Source: Lachnospiraceae bacterium (GTDB lineage: Bacteria; Bacillota; Clostridia; Lachnospirales; Lachnospiraceae). Taken from it: a DNA stretch of 58,549 nt. A model generated the notes under the pieces. The model did no database searches, had not been told where the DNA came from, and worked only from the letters and a program-made list of their open reading frames with translations. Each line of letters opens with the position of its first letter. Position 1 is the first letter of the stretch. The stretch covers positions 1 through 58,549 of the forward strand of contig JAFQOE010000053.1 of the NCBI GenBank assembly GCA_017395635.1. Reading direction: 5' to 3'. Below are positions 34,650-42,511 of this stretch, piece after piece. The translations under genes and the position numbers were made by a program.

Positions 34650-34682
34650 TTATGATACTATTCTATCATAATAGTATCATAA
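34650..34682. promoter_or_regulatory. perfect inverted repeat just upstream of the AraC-family gene
   Basis: TTATGATACTATT (34650-34662) and AATAGTATCATAA (34670-34682) are exact complements around CTATCAT. It ends one base before GAGG of the AraC gene and lies about 55 bases from the glgP promoter. It may be an operator for divergent control or an mRNA hairpin abutting the ribosome site. Confidence 0.7.
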
Positions 34683-34697
34683 AGAGGAAAAAACATA

Positions 34698-35567
34698 ATG
34701 AATCGCGTTGAAAACAACCATTTACATGAAAACAAAGCACATTTCGAGAGACAATACCAGTGCAACACCTACATATGCTCTATTCCGTTGGATTTTACCA
34801 ATATACCTGTCCATTGGCATAACGAAGTAGAAATTATCGTCATAAAAAAGGGGAGTGGATATGTAACACTAAATTTCCAGAAATACATAGTATCTTCAGG
34901 AGATATTGTGATTGTCCTTCCCGGAATGCTCCATTCCATTGAAGGAAACACTGTTTCTTCAATGGAATACGAAAACATTCTCTTCTCTAAACAGTTCCTT
35001 CAGTTTTCTTCGAATGACATCACACAAAAAGAGCTTTTGGAACCGTTTTTCGAAGGAAAATTACAAATAAGAAACTACCTGTCACCCGGACATTCTCTGC
35101 ACGGTGAAGTCAGAAGCATCATAGATGTTTTAGATGATAAGTGTGATGAAAAGAATTACGGATATCAGCTTTTTGTAAAAGGAGCATTAATACAGATTAT
35201 ATATTTGCTTATCGCCAACCCTCCTTCCAACAATGAAAACAGACAACCAGACAAATACGAAGACAAATTGAAAAGTATCATTCAATATATATCTGCACAC
35301 TATCACGAAGAAATTACAATCGATGAAATATCCGAATTTTGCCATTACAGCCCATCCCATTTTATGAAATTCTTCAAGGCGCATACAGGAATGAGTTTCA
35401 TTTCATACGTAAACAACTTTCGCGTTACGGAAGCTCGCGCAATGCTCGCTTCAACCAATGACTCCATTTTGGAAATCTCACAAAAATGTGGATTTACAAA
35501 CCTGTCAAATTTTAACCGAATGTTCAAAAGGAAATACGGAGTATCTCCAAGACAGATTCGAAATTAA
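34698..35567 (+). CDS. AraC-family transcriptional regulator
   Basis: A 289-residue regulator with an N-terminal cupin-like sensor (about 25-110; HWHNEVEIIVIKKGSGYV and GDIVIVLPGMLHSIE) and a C-terminal pair of helix-turn-helices (about 190-289; ITIDEISEFCHYSPSHFMKFFKAHTG and ILEISQKCGFTNLSNFNRMFKRKYG, each shown here as one family signature). It is divergent from glgP and may activate carbohydrate genes. The ligand is unknown. GAGG lies ten bases before the start. A bidirectional terminator follows. Confidence 0.93.
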   Translation: MNRVENNHLHENKAHFERQYQCNTYICSIPLDFTNIPVHWHNEVEIIVIKKGSGYVTLNFQKYIVSSGDIVIVLPGMLHSIEGNTVSSMEYENILFSKQFLQFSSNDITQKELLEPFFEGKLQIRNYLSPGHSLHGEVRSIIDVLDDKCDEKNYGYQLFVKGALIQIIYLLIANPPSNNENRQPDKYEDKLKSIIQYISAHYHEEITIDEISEFCHYSPSHFMKFFKAHTGMSFISYVNNFRVTEARAMLASTNDSILEISQKCGFTNLSNFNRMFKRKYGVSPRQIRN

Positions 35568-35583
35568 AAATAACTACCAAAAT

Positions 35584-35625
35584 AAAAGGTGCTTGATATA
35601 ATCAATCCATATCAAGCACCTTTTT
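35584..35625. terminator. bidirectional terminator between the AraC and DUF1846 genes
   Basis: AAAGGTGCTTGATAT and ATATCAAGCACCTTT form a perfect stem of at least 15 pairs (35585-35599 with 35609-35623) with T runs on both strands. Confidence 0.9.
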
Positions 35626-35630
35626 CCACT

Positions 35631-37115
35631 TCATCTCTTTTCAATATTCTCTAAATTAGTATAGACAGGCTCACTTGTCAAATCCACATTTAACTTCTTA
35701 AAAGTCTTAATGTCCACATCCGAAAGCATATCAGAAGTATGAACCTGACATCCGGACAACTTTGGCAGTTGTTCCATCGCAATGCGGGCATCATTATCAC
35801 TCAATGCAGAAAGTGCCAATGCAATCAACACCTCATCGGAATGAAGACGTGGATTTTTTGCCCCTAAATAGCTTGTCTTAAGCTCCTGAATCGGCTCAAA
35901 CGCACTCGGTGCAATCAAATGTGCATCGTCATCAATCCCACCTAAATACTTCAAAGCATTCAAAATCAACGCTGCAGATGCACCTAATAATTCACTAGTC
36001 TTCGATGTGATAATCGTTCCGTCTTCTAACTCAATCGCCGCTGTCGGTACGCCAAGCTTTGCTGCACGTTCCTTAGCTGCAACCGTAACCTTACGATTAT
36101 CTGTTGTAATTTTCGCCTGTTTTAACAAAAGTTCCAGCTTATAGATTTCATTTTCAACATCTTCGCCCTCTGCCATAGCCTTCAAAGCTTTATAATATCG
36201 GCGAATTATCTCCATTCTGGAAGCTTCCGAAACAATCTCATCATCAAAAATACAGTTACCAACCATATTAACACCCATATCTGTTGGTGACTTATATGGA
36301 TTCTCACCATATATTTCTTCAAACACCGCATTTAACACCGGGAAAATCTCAATATCGCGATTATAATTAACCGTCGTTTCACCATAAGCTTCCAAATGGA
36401 ACGGATCAATCATGTTTACGTCATTCAAATCAGCCGTAGCCGCTTCATAGGCAAGATTCACCGGATGTTTTAACGGAATATTCCAAATCGGAAAGGTCTC
36501 AAATTTCGCATATCCGGCCTTAACCCCTCGTTTGTTCTCGTGATAAAGTTGAGAAAGGCAGGTTGCCATTTTACCGCTTCCGGGACCCGGTGCCGTCACC
36601 ACAACCAACGGACGTTTCGTCTCAATATAATCGTTTTTACCAAATCCGTTATCACTTACAATGTGCGAAACATTGGTTGGATATCCCTCAATCTTCACAT
36701 GACGATATACCTTGATTCCCTTTTTCTCAAGCTTATCCTTAAATGCATCCGCAGCCGGCTGTCCCTTATACATGGTTACCACCACACTGCCTACATACAA
36801 ACCGCAGCTTCTGTATTCCTCAATCAAACGAAGAACATCCTTGTCATAGGTTATACCCAAATCTTCACGTTTCTTATTCAACTCGATTGCATCTGCTCCG
36901 ATTACGATTATAACTTCTGCATGCTCTGATAATTGCAATAACATTTTTAATTTACTATCCGGTTCAAATCCCGGCAACACTCTGGATGCGTGCAAGTCAT
37001 CAAATAATTTGCCACCAAACTCCAGATATAACTTATCTCCAAACTTATCAATTCTCTTCATAATATGTTCAGACTGAATTTTCAAATATTTGTCATTATC
37101 AAATCCTATTTTCAT
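35631..37115 (-). CDS. DUF1846 family protein
   Basis: A 494-residue protein that matches the conserved DUF1846 family common in Firmicutes: KIGFDNDKYLKIQSEHI at the start, FGGKLFDDLHASRVLPGFEPD, and VVTAPGPGSGKMATCLSQLYHE, which resembles a P-loop. Structural members are known but no function is firmly established; a nucleotide-binding role is suggested by the GPGSGK motif. The ATG at 37115 is chosen over a GTG four codons upstream because that GTG overlaps the GGAG ribosome site. It is expressed alone, downstream boundary set by the 35584 terminator. Confidence 0.9.
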   Translation of the reverse strand: MKIGFDNDKYLKIQSEHIMKRIDKFGDKLYLEFGGKLFDDLHASRVLPGFEPDSKLKMLLQLSEHAEVIIVIGADAIELNKKREDLGITYDKDVLRLIEEYRSCGLYVGSVVVTMYKGQPAADAFKDKLEKKGIKVYRHVKIEGYPTNVSHIVSDNGFGKNDYIETKRPLVVVTAPGPGSGKMATCLSQLYHENKRGVKAGYAKFETFPIWNIPLKHPVNLAYEAATADLNDVNMIDPFHLEAYGETTVNYNRDIEIFPVLNAVFEEIYGENPYKSPTDMGVNMVGNCIFDDEIVSEASRMEIIRRYYKALKAMAEGEDVENEIYKLELLLKQAKITTDNRKVTVAAKERAAKLGVPTAAIELEDGTIITSKTSELLGASAALILNALKYLGGIDDDAHLIAPSAFEPIQELKTSYLGAKNPRLHSDEVLIALALSALSDNDARIAMEQLPKLSGCQVHTSDMLSDVDIKTFKKLNVDLTSEPVYTNLENIEKR

Positions 37116-37365
37116 AATCGCAATCACTCCTTTACAATCGTTTTTAGTTATTTAAAACCATATAAAATCTCAATCACTTGCTTGTAGACAACACAGCAAA
37201 TGCATTGTTCTGTATGAAACAGCAAATACACATTCTACATAATTAGAAACCACATTTATACACAAAAACATTAAGTAGTTTACCACAAAACAATATGAAT
37301 CACAACAACGAAAACGCCCTCTTGATTCCGTCTTTGAACAAATAATATAACCACTCATAAAATAC

Positions 37366-38103
37366 TTATACAACAATCTCCACAAAACTTCCTTGATGCA
37401 CTTCCTTTGTCACTACAATCTGTTTATCAATCCAGTTCTTCAAGTCTGATACATGAGAAATGATTCCAACCAAACGATTACCCTCTGTCAATTTATTCAA
37501 TTCCTCCATAGCCTTCTTCAATGTGTCATCATCCAAAGAGCCAAAACCTTCATCCACAAAAAGAGTGTCGATACGGATACCACCTACAGTCTCCTGAATT
37601 TCATCCGCCAGACCAAGTGCCAAAGCAAGCGATGCCATAAACGTTTCCCCACCGGACAAACTCTTCACCGAACGCTCTGAGGATGTATAATGATCATATA
37701 CATTGATCTCCAAACCACTTTGACTTTTCTGATTACTTGCCTGTGTACTTCGAACCATTTCATATTGTCCGGCCGTCATCCCCAACAAGCGTACATTCGC
37801 TTTAGCCAATACCTTTTCAAAATAAGACATTTGAATATATGTCTCTAATTTGATTTTGTCTTTACCTGTCAAATCACCATTAGCCGTTTCGCACAATACT
37901 TTCGTTGCAAGATATTCCTTTTCAAAGAGTTGAAATGCACACCATTCCTTATACACACGTTCTGATAAAGTGCAATTTTTCTGATATCTCGCGTAAATAT
38001 GATTTCTTGCTTCTTCTTTTTCAGTTTTCATTCGCAACCACTTATCACGTTCTTCGACCAGAGTAGCCAACTCGTCCGTGGACTGATTTTGCAAAAGCTT
38101 CAC
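37366..38103 (-). CDS. sbcC: SbcC C-terminal part, separated from the N-terminal part by an in-frame TAG
   Basis: A 245-residue piece containing the end of the second coiled-coil arm, the ABC signature SVKSLSGGETFMASLALALG, Walker B TLFVDEGFGSLDDD and the H-loop IISHVSDL of SbcC. It is in the same reading frame as the upstream piece (38116-40134); only one TAG codon and four codons separate them. The first possible start is GTG at 38103. An AGGAGGG sits just before the TAG, 16 bases from the GTG, so reinitiation producing a separate C-terminal subunit is possible though the spacing is long. Without this part the ATPase site cannot form. Confidence 0.85.
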   Translation of the reverse strand: MKLLQNQSTDELATLVEERDKWLRMKTEKEEARNHIYARYQKNCTLSERVYKEWCAFQLFEKEYLATKVLCETANGDLTGKDKIKLETYIQMSYFEKVLAKANVRLLGMTAGQYEMVRSTQASNQKSQSGLEINVYDHYTSSERSVKSLSGGETFMASLALALGLADEIQETVGGIRIDTLFVDEGFGSLDDDTLKKAMEELNKLTEGNRLVGIISHVSDLKNWIDKQIVVTKEVHQGSFVEIVV

Positions 38104-38115
38104 AAGACTTTTTTT

Positions 38116-40134
38116 CTATCCCTCCTGCACACTAATTAGTCGTTGCATCTCCTGCAAAGCAAGTGTCGCTTTCTTTTGTTCATCCATCAATCCACTCGCC
38201 TTCTTGCGAAGCTTATTTATCTCTTCTTTTGCCAGCTCTATACTGTCAAACTGAATACCGGCACGTATACTCTTTAACTGTTGCAACAATTGTTCTAATT
38301 CTGCCTGGCAGGCAACTTTCTCCTTCTCTATTCTTTGGAATTCCACTGTTAATATTTTTATCCTGTCCGAAACTTCAGGAAGCTTAACCGACGCTTCGTC
38401 GTATTCTTTCTTCGCCTCTTTCCATTTCTCAAACTCATTTTCACATTCTACAATCTGCGTCATCAAACAATTATGTTCCACGTCCAAATCTTCATTGTTC
38501 ATATCCTCTACATCGAATAGTTTCTTAACTTTTTCAACGCATTTATTCTTATGCTGTTCCATCTGTTCTTTTTTCTGTGCCAGTTCTAAACTCACATCCT
38601 GACATCGATTTCGCACAGTCTCTAAATGTGCTTTCTCCTCATCCAATTGCTCTCTTGTGGCAACCTCTGCCACCTTAATCGCAGGACATGGATGCTGCAA
38701 AGAACCACATACCGGACAAGGTTTATCCATCTCTAACTTCTCTGCCAGAATACCTGCTTGTGCATCAAAGAATAGTTTTTCTCTTCGTGCATATCTTTTG
38801 GAAGTTTCTTCATAATCTGCACTAATCTGTTCATAAATATTCATTTTTTGTTTGTAAGCAGTTTCCATCTGACGTCCTAACGCATAGTCCTTCATCAAAT
38901 TTTCCATCTCTAATTTCCGTTCTTTAACCGCGGTTAATTTCTGTTCCATCAGAACCATCTGCTTATCTGCATCCTTGTTGCTTTCAATAATCCCCTTCCA
39001 TCGTTTCTCATTTTCTTCACATTTCTTTAATTCTTCCTGACGAGCCACCTGTTGTTTTTCAATATCTAAAACAACACATTCCTTCTCACGGATATCCTTT
39101 TTCAACACAGAAAATTTCTCATAATCCTCCAGCTTCATCTCAATGCGAACTGCTTCCGCATTCAACCCTTCGACTGCCTGGCCCTCATCTTCTGCTTTCA
39201 AAAGTCTCTTCTTTGCATCAGCCAAATCTATTTTCAACTTTTCTAATTGGTCTTCTACCTGATGTAGTTCCCCAACTGATTTTTGACGTTCATTAGCCAC
39301 ACCAATACGAGTATTCAATTGTTCCAATAAGCCCTCCATAGATTTCACATCTGCAGCATATTCATCCAATACTTTCTGATCATCCGCCATCAAACAATCC
39401 ATCAAACTCTTGAATTCTTCTTTGCCAACCAACTGTCCGTTCGTCTTAAACTGCTCAAGCTCCTCAATCCTTGCAAAATCCTCATCACATTCTAACGAAG
39501 CAATATCGTGCACAATATTATTCTTACGATTAGTATATTCCTCTCGCATTTTGGAATTTTTCACGCTCAATTGTCTTTGCAGTTTCTCATAATGCTCTGT
39601 TGCAAAAATATCACGAAATATTTTCTGTTTCTCCTCAGTAGGGGCCATCAACATCTTACGAAATTCCCCCTGCGCCAACATGGCAATCTGAGAAAACTGT
39701 TTCTGATCCAATCCTACAATTTCTTTGATTGCCTTGTCCACCTCATTGATTTTAGTCACTGGCTGTCTGTCGTCCGGATAAGTCAAAAATGCTTCTGCCT
39801 TCTGCGTTGTCTCACCTTCCCCACGATCCTTTAATCTTACATATTCCGGAATACGATGTACCACATACTGTTTTCCCTGCGAAACAAATGTAAGCTCAAC
39901 AAAGGTCTTTGTTTGTTTCTTGGCATACTTACTTCGAAACATCTTCCCATCACGAAACTCTCCACTCGGCGTTCCATATAATCCATAAGATATCGCATCA
40001 AATATGGTGGTCTTACCTGCACCGGTATCCCCTGTCACTAAATACAACCCCGAATCACTAAGCTTTGTAAAGTCAATTGTCACTTCTTCTGCGAATGGTC
40101 CAAATGCAGACATCACTAGTTTTACCGGTTTCAT
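38116..40134 (-). CDS. sbcC: SbcC N-terminal part: Walker A, coiled coil and zinc hook
   Basis: A 672-residue piece of the SbcC (Rad50-like) subunit of the SbcCD nuclease, which opens DNA hairpins and processes double-strand ends. It begins MKPVKLVMSAFGPF with Walker A GDTGAGKTT (35-43) and has the Q-loop region FSQIAMLAQGEFRKML. Long coiled coils flank the zinc-hook CPVCGSLQHPC near residue 472. The frame stops at a TAG (38118-38116) within the returning coil; the rest of the protein continues in the same frame. The start abuts the sbcD stop codon, so it is co-translated with sbcD. Joined, the two parts would be about 922 residues. Confidence 0.9.
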   Translation of the reverse strand: MKPVKLVMSAFGPFAEEVTIDFTKLSDSGLYLVTGDTGAGKTTIFDAISYGLYGTPSGEFRDGKMFRSKYAKKQTKTFVELTFVSQGKQYVVHRIPEYVRLKDRGEGETTQKAEAFLTYPDDRQPVTKINEVDKAIKEIVGLDQKQFSQIAMLAQGEFRKMLMAPTEEKQKIFRDIFATEHYEKLQRQLSVKNSKMREEYTNRKNNIVHDIASLECDEDFARIEELEQFKTNGQLVGKEEFKSLMDCLMADDQKVLDEYAADVKSMEGLLEQLNTRIGVANERQKSVGELHQVEDQLEKLKIDLADAKKRLLKAEDEGQAVEGLNAEAVRIEMKLEDYEKFSVLKKDIREKECVVLDIEKQQVARQEELKKCEENEKRWKGIIESNKDADKQMVLMEQKLTAVKERKLEMENLMKDYALGRQMETAYKQKMNIYEQISADYEETSKRYARREKLFFDAQAGILAEKLEMDKPCPVCGSLQHPCPAIKVAEVATREQLDEEKAHLETVRNRCQDVSLELAQKKEQMEQHKNKCVEKVKKLFDVEDMNNEDLDVEHNCLMTQIVECENEFEKWKEAKKEYDEASVKLPEVSDRIKILTVEFQRIEKEKVACQAELEQLLQQLKSIRAGIQFDSIELAKEEINKLRKKASGLMDEQKKATLALQEMQRLISVQEG

Positions 40135-41370
40135 TTAATCCCCCCAAATCTCTTTTATCAACCCTAACAAGGTTCTTTCCTGCTCCTCATTTATCACAAC
40201 ACCATTTTGCTTTTCGTAAAAATCTTTAAAATATTCCATCGGTTGCTTTTGCACTACCACCTCAGCTCCTCGTATATCCATAATCGTTCTCGTACGTTTA
40301 TTATCATATTCCAACATCATAATATTCGGATATACCGTACGCATTTTGCCCATCACTTCAGGAATTTCCTGTTCATCCGTCAACACCACTTTGATGTAAT
40401 CTTTCCGGTTCACATCATCATAAGAATCTCCAGCCATTAATGATGCATATTCACCTTTCAAAATTCGCATATCATGCAAGACCTCTACCGGTATCGTCTC
40501 AATGGACACATCTCCTTTTTCTCTCAGTTCTACAATTGTAATCGATTTTTTATGATTGCACTCAGAAAACGAATATTTAAGAAGCGTTCCTGCATATCGA
40601 ATTGTATCTTTCGTCATACTTTGAGGACCATGAATATGGCCTAGCGCCACATAATCAAAATCCTCAAACAACTCTGCACTCACGTTGTCAATCCCACCTA
40701 CAGATACGTCCTCGGAATCACATCTTGCCGCCCCTGTTACCAATTGGTGAGCAACTAATAAATTCCTTTCATCCGCATGAATCTCTGCAATTTCCAAAAC
40801 TTTTGCAATCGCATCATCATAAGTCTTAATTTCATCCTCTAATACTGTATCTGCATCTTTCTCATCAAAAAAGTCTTTCTCTGTCATAGATTCATTACTG
40901 TTCGTCTCATCGATATTCACAATGCCAGGTTCTTCAAGGATTTTTCGCATCGCTCTTCTCACATGAATCGGTTTTACAAAGGGTAACAGATATAAATTCA
41001 ATGGTCCATACTCGTCCTCTAATACAATGGGTTCCAACGTTCCATCATATACACCGGCAACATACACACCACTTTTCTCTATTAATTTGGCACCAAAAGA
41101 TAAGCGTTCCGCACTGTCATGATTACCACTTACCATATATACCGGCAATCTCAATTCTGCAAGCTCAGTTAAAAACCAATCAAGCAGTTGCACAGCCTCC
41201 CCGGCAGGAACAGCCTTATCATAAATATCACCTGCAAGAATTACTCCATCCAAGGATTGTTCAGAAGCAATCTTCAACACCTGCTTCAACACAAATCTTT
41301 GATCTTCCAGCATAGAAAATCCATTGACCTTTTTACCGATATGCAAATCTGCCAAATGCATCAATCTCAC
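40135..41370 (-). CDS. sbcD: SbcD exonuclease subunit (Mre11-like)
   Basis: A 411-residue metallophosphoesterase. The GTG start at 41370 has GGGAGG eight bases upstream and gives the usual N-terminus MRLMHLADLHIGK, so the longer ATG frame is rejected. Phosphoesterase motifs are complete: DLHIG, GDIYDKAVP, GNHDSAERL, VAHQLVTG and LGHIHGPQ. With SbcC it forms the ATP-dependent nuclease. It precedes sbcC with no gap. A GTAAC hairpin lies between bioY and this gene. Confidence 0.96.
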   Translation of the reverse strand: MRLMHLADLHIGKKVNGFSMLEDQRFVLKQVLKIASEQSLDGVILAGDIYDKAVPAGEAVQLLDWFLTELAELRLPVYMVSGNHDSAERLSFGAKLIEKSGVYVAGVYDGTLEPIVLEDEYGPLNLYLLPFVKPIHVRRAMRKILEEPGIVNIDETNSNESMTEKDFFDEKDADTVLEDEIKTYDDAIAKVLEIAEIHADERNLLVAHQLVTGAARCDSEDVSVGGIDNVSAELFEDFDYVALGHIHGPQSMTKDTIRYAGTLLKYSFSECNHKKSITIVELREKGDVSIETIPVEVLHDMRILKGEYASLMAGDSYDDVNRKDYIKVVLTDEQEIPEVMGKMRTVYPNIMMLEYDNKRTRTIMDIRGAEVVVQKQPMEYFKDFYEKQNGVVINEEQERTLLGLIKEIWGD

Positions 41371-41406
41371 ACCAAACACCTCCCTCATCTACATTAACAA
41401 CTACTC

Positions 41407-41433
41407 GTAACCATTCCGTAGCTTCATAATTAC
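41407..41433 (-). repeat. GTAAC hairpin repeat, diverged copy upstream of sbcD
   Basis: GTAACCAT (41407-41414) and ATAATTAC (41426-41433) with loop TCCGTAGCTTC; two stem mismatches. It lies 37 bases 5' of the sbcD GTG. Confidence 0.55.
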
Positions 41434-41444
41434 AACCCCTCTTA

Positions 41445-42029
41445 TCATTTTGTATTTTCTATCACTCTCAACGCTCTCTGTAATGGCTTTACCACAATAC
41501 TGGCAATTATACACTTCACAACATCCAACGGCACAAAAGCAACCAAACCCACAATCAATGCAGACTCCCAAGTCATTCCGGTTACAAATTTCAACCATAC
41601 AAAACCTATTACATCAATCACTAATATACCTACCAACACCGTGACCACAATGTACTGAGATAGTTTATATTGTTTTCCTCGAAACATTCCAATTAATACA
41701 ACTGCAGGCATAAATGCCATAAAATATCCACCACCGGGACCAAACAACTTTCCGGGTCCTGCCATTCCACCAAATACCGGTACTCCCACCAGGCCCAACA
41801 ACCAATAACAAAGCATGGTAACAAACGCTTCTTTTGGTGTCAGCAACAATGCAATTATATTCACTGCTAAAGTCTGTCCTGTTACGGAAGCTTCCGAAAA
41901 AGGCAGTGGAATTCTCACATACGACATTGCACTGACAAAAGCTATCATCATTGCAATTTTCGTCAATTGTCTGGTCGAAAATCCTTTTTTCTTCTTGCAG
42001 TTCACTCTTACATTCCATTCTTTCGGCAT
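41445..42029 (-). CDS. bioY: biotin transporter substrate-binding subunit BioY
   Basis: A 194-residue membrane protein with about six helices, the S-component of an ECF-type biotin transporter. Family features: RIPLPFSEASVTGQTLAV near the N-terminus, LLGLVGVPVFGG, and GGPGxLFGPxGGYFMAF-like (here GPGKLFGPGGGYFMAFM). BioY works alone or with the shared EcfAAT module; no energy-coupling genes are here. The presence suggests biotin uptake. It has its own promoter overlapping the divergent tRNA-Pro promoter, with a GTAAC hairpin at the 5' end of its leader. Confidence 0.95.
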   Translation of the reverse strand: MPKEWNVRVNCKKKKGFSTRQLTKIAMMIAFVSAMSYVRIPLPFSEASVTGQTLAVNIIALLLTPKEAFVTMLCYWLLGLVGVPVFGGMAGPGKLFGPGGGYFMAFMPAVVLIGMFRGKQYKLSQYIVVTVLVGILVIDVIGFVWLKFVTGMTWESALIVGLVAFVPLDVVKCIIASIVVKPLQRALRVIENTK

Positions 42030-42092
42030 CTTTGATTCCTTCTTAACTTCATACTCTTAATTTATCTTGTCATGCAATAATTCACTATCTTC

Positions 42093-42119
42093 GTAACTAT
42101 TCAGCACCTTCATAGTTAT
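42093..42119 (-). repeat. GTAAC hairpin repeat, copy in the bioY leader
   Basis: GTAACTAT (42093-42100) and ATAGTTAT (42112-42119), stem of seven pairs with loop TCAGCACCTTC. It would be at the very 5' end of the bioY mRNA. Confidence 0.7.
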
Positions 42120-42127
42120 CTATCTTC

Positions 42128-42156
42128 ACAATATTATTTCTTGCATTTATACACAA
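42128..42156 (-). promoter_or_regulatory. bioY promoter
   Basis: Minus-strand TTGTGT (42156-42151), 17-base spacer, TATTGT (42133-42128). It overlaps the tRNA-Pro promoter on the other strand, so the two divergent promoters may compete. Confidence 0.55.
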
Positions 42157-42168
42157 ACGTGCTATAAT
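42141..42168 (+). promoter_or_regulatory. tRNA-Pro promoter
   Basis: TTGCAT (42141-42146), 16-base spacer, TATAAT (42163-42168). Transcription would start about seven bases before the tRNA. Confidence 0.75.
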
Positions 42169-42181
42169 TATATCGTTGTAT

Positions 42182-42255
42182 CGGTGCGTGGCTCAGTTTG
42201 GTAGAGCGCTGCGTTCGGGACGCAGAGGTCGCAGGTTCGAATCCTGTCGCACCGA
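42182..42255 (+). tRNA. tRNA-Pro(CGG)
   Basis: Acceptor CGGTGCG pairs with CGCACCG, discriminator A at 42255. The anticodon arm CTGCG-TTCGGGA-CGCAG gives anticodon CGG, reading CCG. D-arm GCTC/GAGC and T-loop TTCGAAT are intact. No CCA is encoded. It is transcribed together with the structured repeat that follows. Confidence 0.96.
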
Positions 42256-42297
42256 TTTATCTTATTAAATCGAGCAGGCTGACTCCTACTCGGTTCA

Positions 42298-42390
42298 GTT
42301 AACACATCACATGCAAAGCATGCTCAGTGATGAACATTCGCTATATGGATTCTCATGCAAGCATGAATCCACTTAGCTCATTGTTAACAC
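42298..42390 (+). repeat. structured repeat element (copy A) downstream of tRNA-Pro
   Basis: Two hairpins lie between direct repeats GTTAACAC (42298-42305 and 42383-42390). Hairpin 1: CATCAC + ATGC-AAA-GCAT + GTGATG (42305-42332). Then CATTCG (42335-42340). Hairpin 2: GGATTC, CATGCAAGCATG, AATCC (42347-42370). Then CTTAGCTCATTG (42372-42383). The same ordered motifs occur at 58385-58477. Lying between tRNA-Pro and a terminator, it is probably co-transcribed with the tRNA. Confidence 0.7.
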
Positions 42391-42420
42391 AAAATGCCTC
42401 ATTACATGAGGCATTTTTTA
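42391..42420 (+). terminator. terminator after the tRNA-Pro/repeat transcript
   Basis: AAAATGCCTCAT (42391-42402) and ATGAGGCATTTT (42406-42417) form a perfect 12-pair stem with a three-base loop, followed by more T. Confidence 0.92.
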
Positions 42421-42511
42421 TTATATTTATATACAATTTTCGTAACAATTCTGATATTCATTCAAAAACACTTATCATATATTTTCAATGAAACTACTTG
42501 ATGCAAGACAT

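Noticed and set aside
37170-37385. A 71-codon Cys-rich open frame between sbcC and the DUF1846 gene
   Set aside because: No ribosome site, unusual Cys/Tyr content without spacing pattern, and overlap with the sbcC 3' end; more likely chance.
38104-38118. Programmed frameshift or pyrrolysine decoding at the sbcC TAG
   Set aside because: Both halves are in the same frame, so no frameshift is needed. There is no sign of pyrrolysine genes in the window and nothing PYLIS-like was looked for or seen; kept only as a readthrough possibility in the finding.
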